A DNA stretch of 64,000 bases. Origin: Pseudoalteromonas luteoviolacea S2607 (GTDB taxonomy: Bacteria > Pseudomonadota > Gammaproteobacteria > Enterobacterales > Alteromonadaceae). The notes beneath the pieces are model-generated. The model saw nothing but the letters and a program-made list of their open reading frames with translations. It did not search any database and had not been told where the DNA came from. Each line of letters opens with the position of its first letter. Positions within the stretch are counted from its first letter, which is position 1. The stretch spans positions 62,001-126,000 of the forward strand of contig NZ_AUXV01000003.1 of assembly GCF_001625575.1 (NCBI RefSeq), written 5' to 3'. This document shows, in pieces, positions 63,978-64,000 of the stretch. Made by a program: the position numbers and the translations under genes.

Positions 63978-64000
63978 AATTGACCCAGTTTAAAGATACG

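Overview
The window is AT-rich DNA from a Gram-negative marine gammaproteobacterium, most likely an alteromonad of the Pseudoalteromonas type. The reasons are the TonB2/TtpC cluster with a DUF3450 gene, the abundance of lipoproteins and secreted hydrolases, a large TonB-dependent receptor and a mannose pathway that runs through mannose isomerase and fructokinase. This assignment is an inference from gene content. I see no rRNA, tRNA, CRISPR array, phage or intact insertion sequence.

Layout. 1-5509: a lipoprotein cut by the left edge, an OmpR-type two-component pair, a secreted S9 peptidase, and a DUF2975 membrane protein with its small HTH partner. 5673-10906: a very large beta-propeller sensor kinase, an HD-domain protein and a divergent GlxA-type AraC regulator. 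11079-17996: a tightly overlapping operon of MipA-like outer-membrane protein, RND adaptor, RND pump, response regulator and kinase. 18027-22664: mostly single genes (GNAT, glycosyltransferase, a membrane protein, a sugar-binding-like periplasmic protein, a divergent CofD/YvcK-like protein). 22859-28363: one operon on the minus strand, reading receiver protein, MoxR, DUF58, TgpA-like transglutaminase, Na+/H+ antiporter. 28588-31021: a periplasmic binding protein and a DAACS symporter.

31022-43165 is accessory and gene-poor. It holds a 51-residue peptide that looks like a RiPP precursor with no enzymes beside it, small secreted proteins, a secreted protein with a duplicated carbohydrate-binding-like domain, a Rieske oxygenase and a propeller/di-haem lipoprotein. 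43219-44833 holds asd, with a MetJ-type box and, further upstream, a free-standing promoter-plus-terminator unit that looks like a small RNA.

45106-54760 holds two minus-strand transcription units: a beta-helix lipoprotein with a TonB-dependent receptor, and DUF3450-ttpC-exbB-exbD-tonB-TPR. Both have upstream direct repeats in 11-bp register that resemble Pho boxes. This suggests a phosphate-starvation-controlled TonB2 uptake system. A chemoreceptor follows. 57010-63930 is a mannose locus: GH92 alpha-mannosidase with a basic-secretory-protein-type metallopeptidase, a FucP-type sugar transporter, an AGE-family mannose isomerase and a fructokinase. Both control regions carry the same LacI-type palindrome, TGGATCGTTCCA. 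All functions are read from sequence motifs; no database search was possible.
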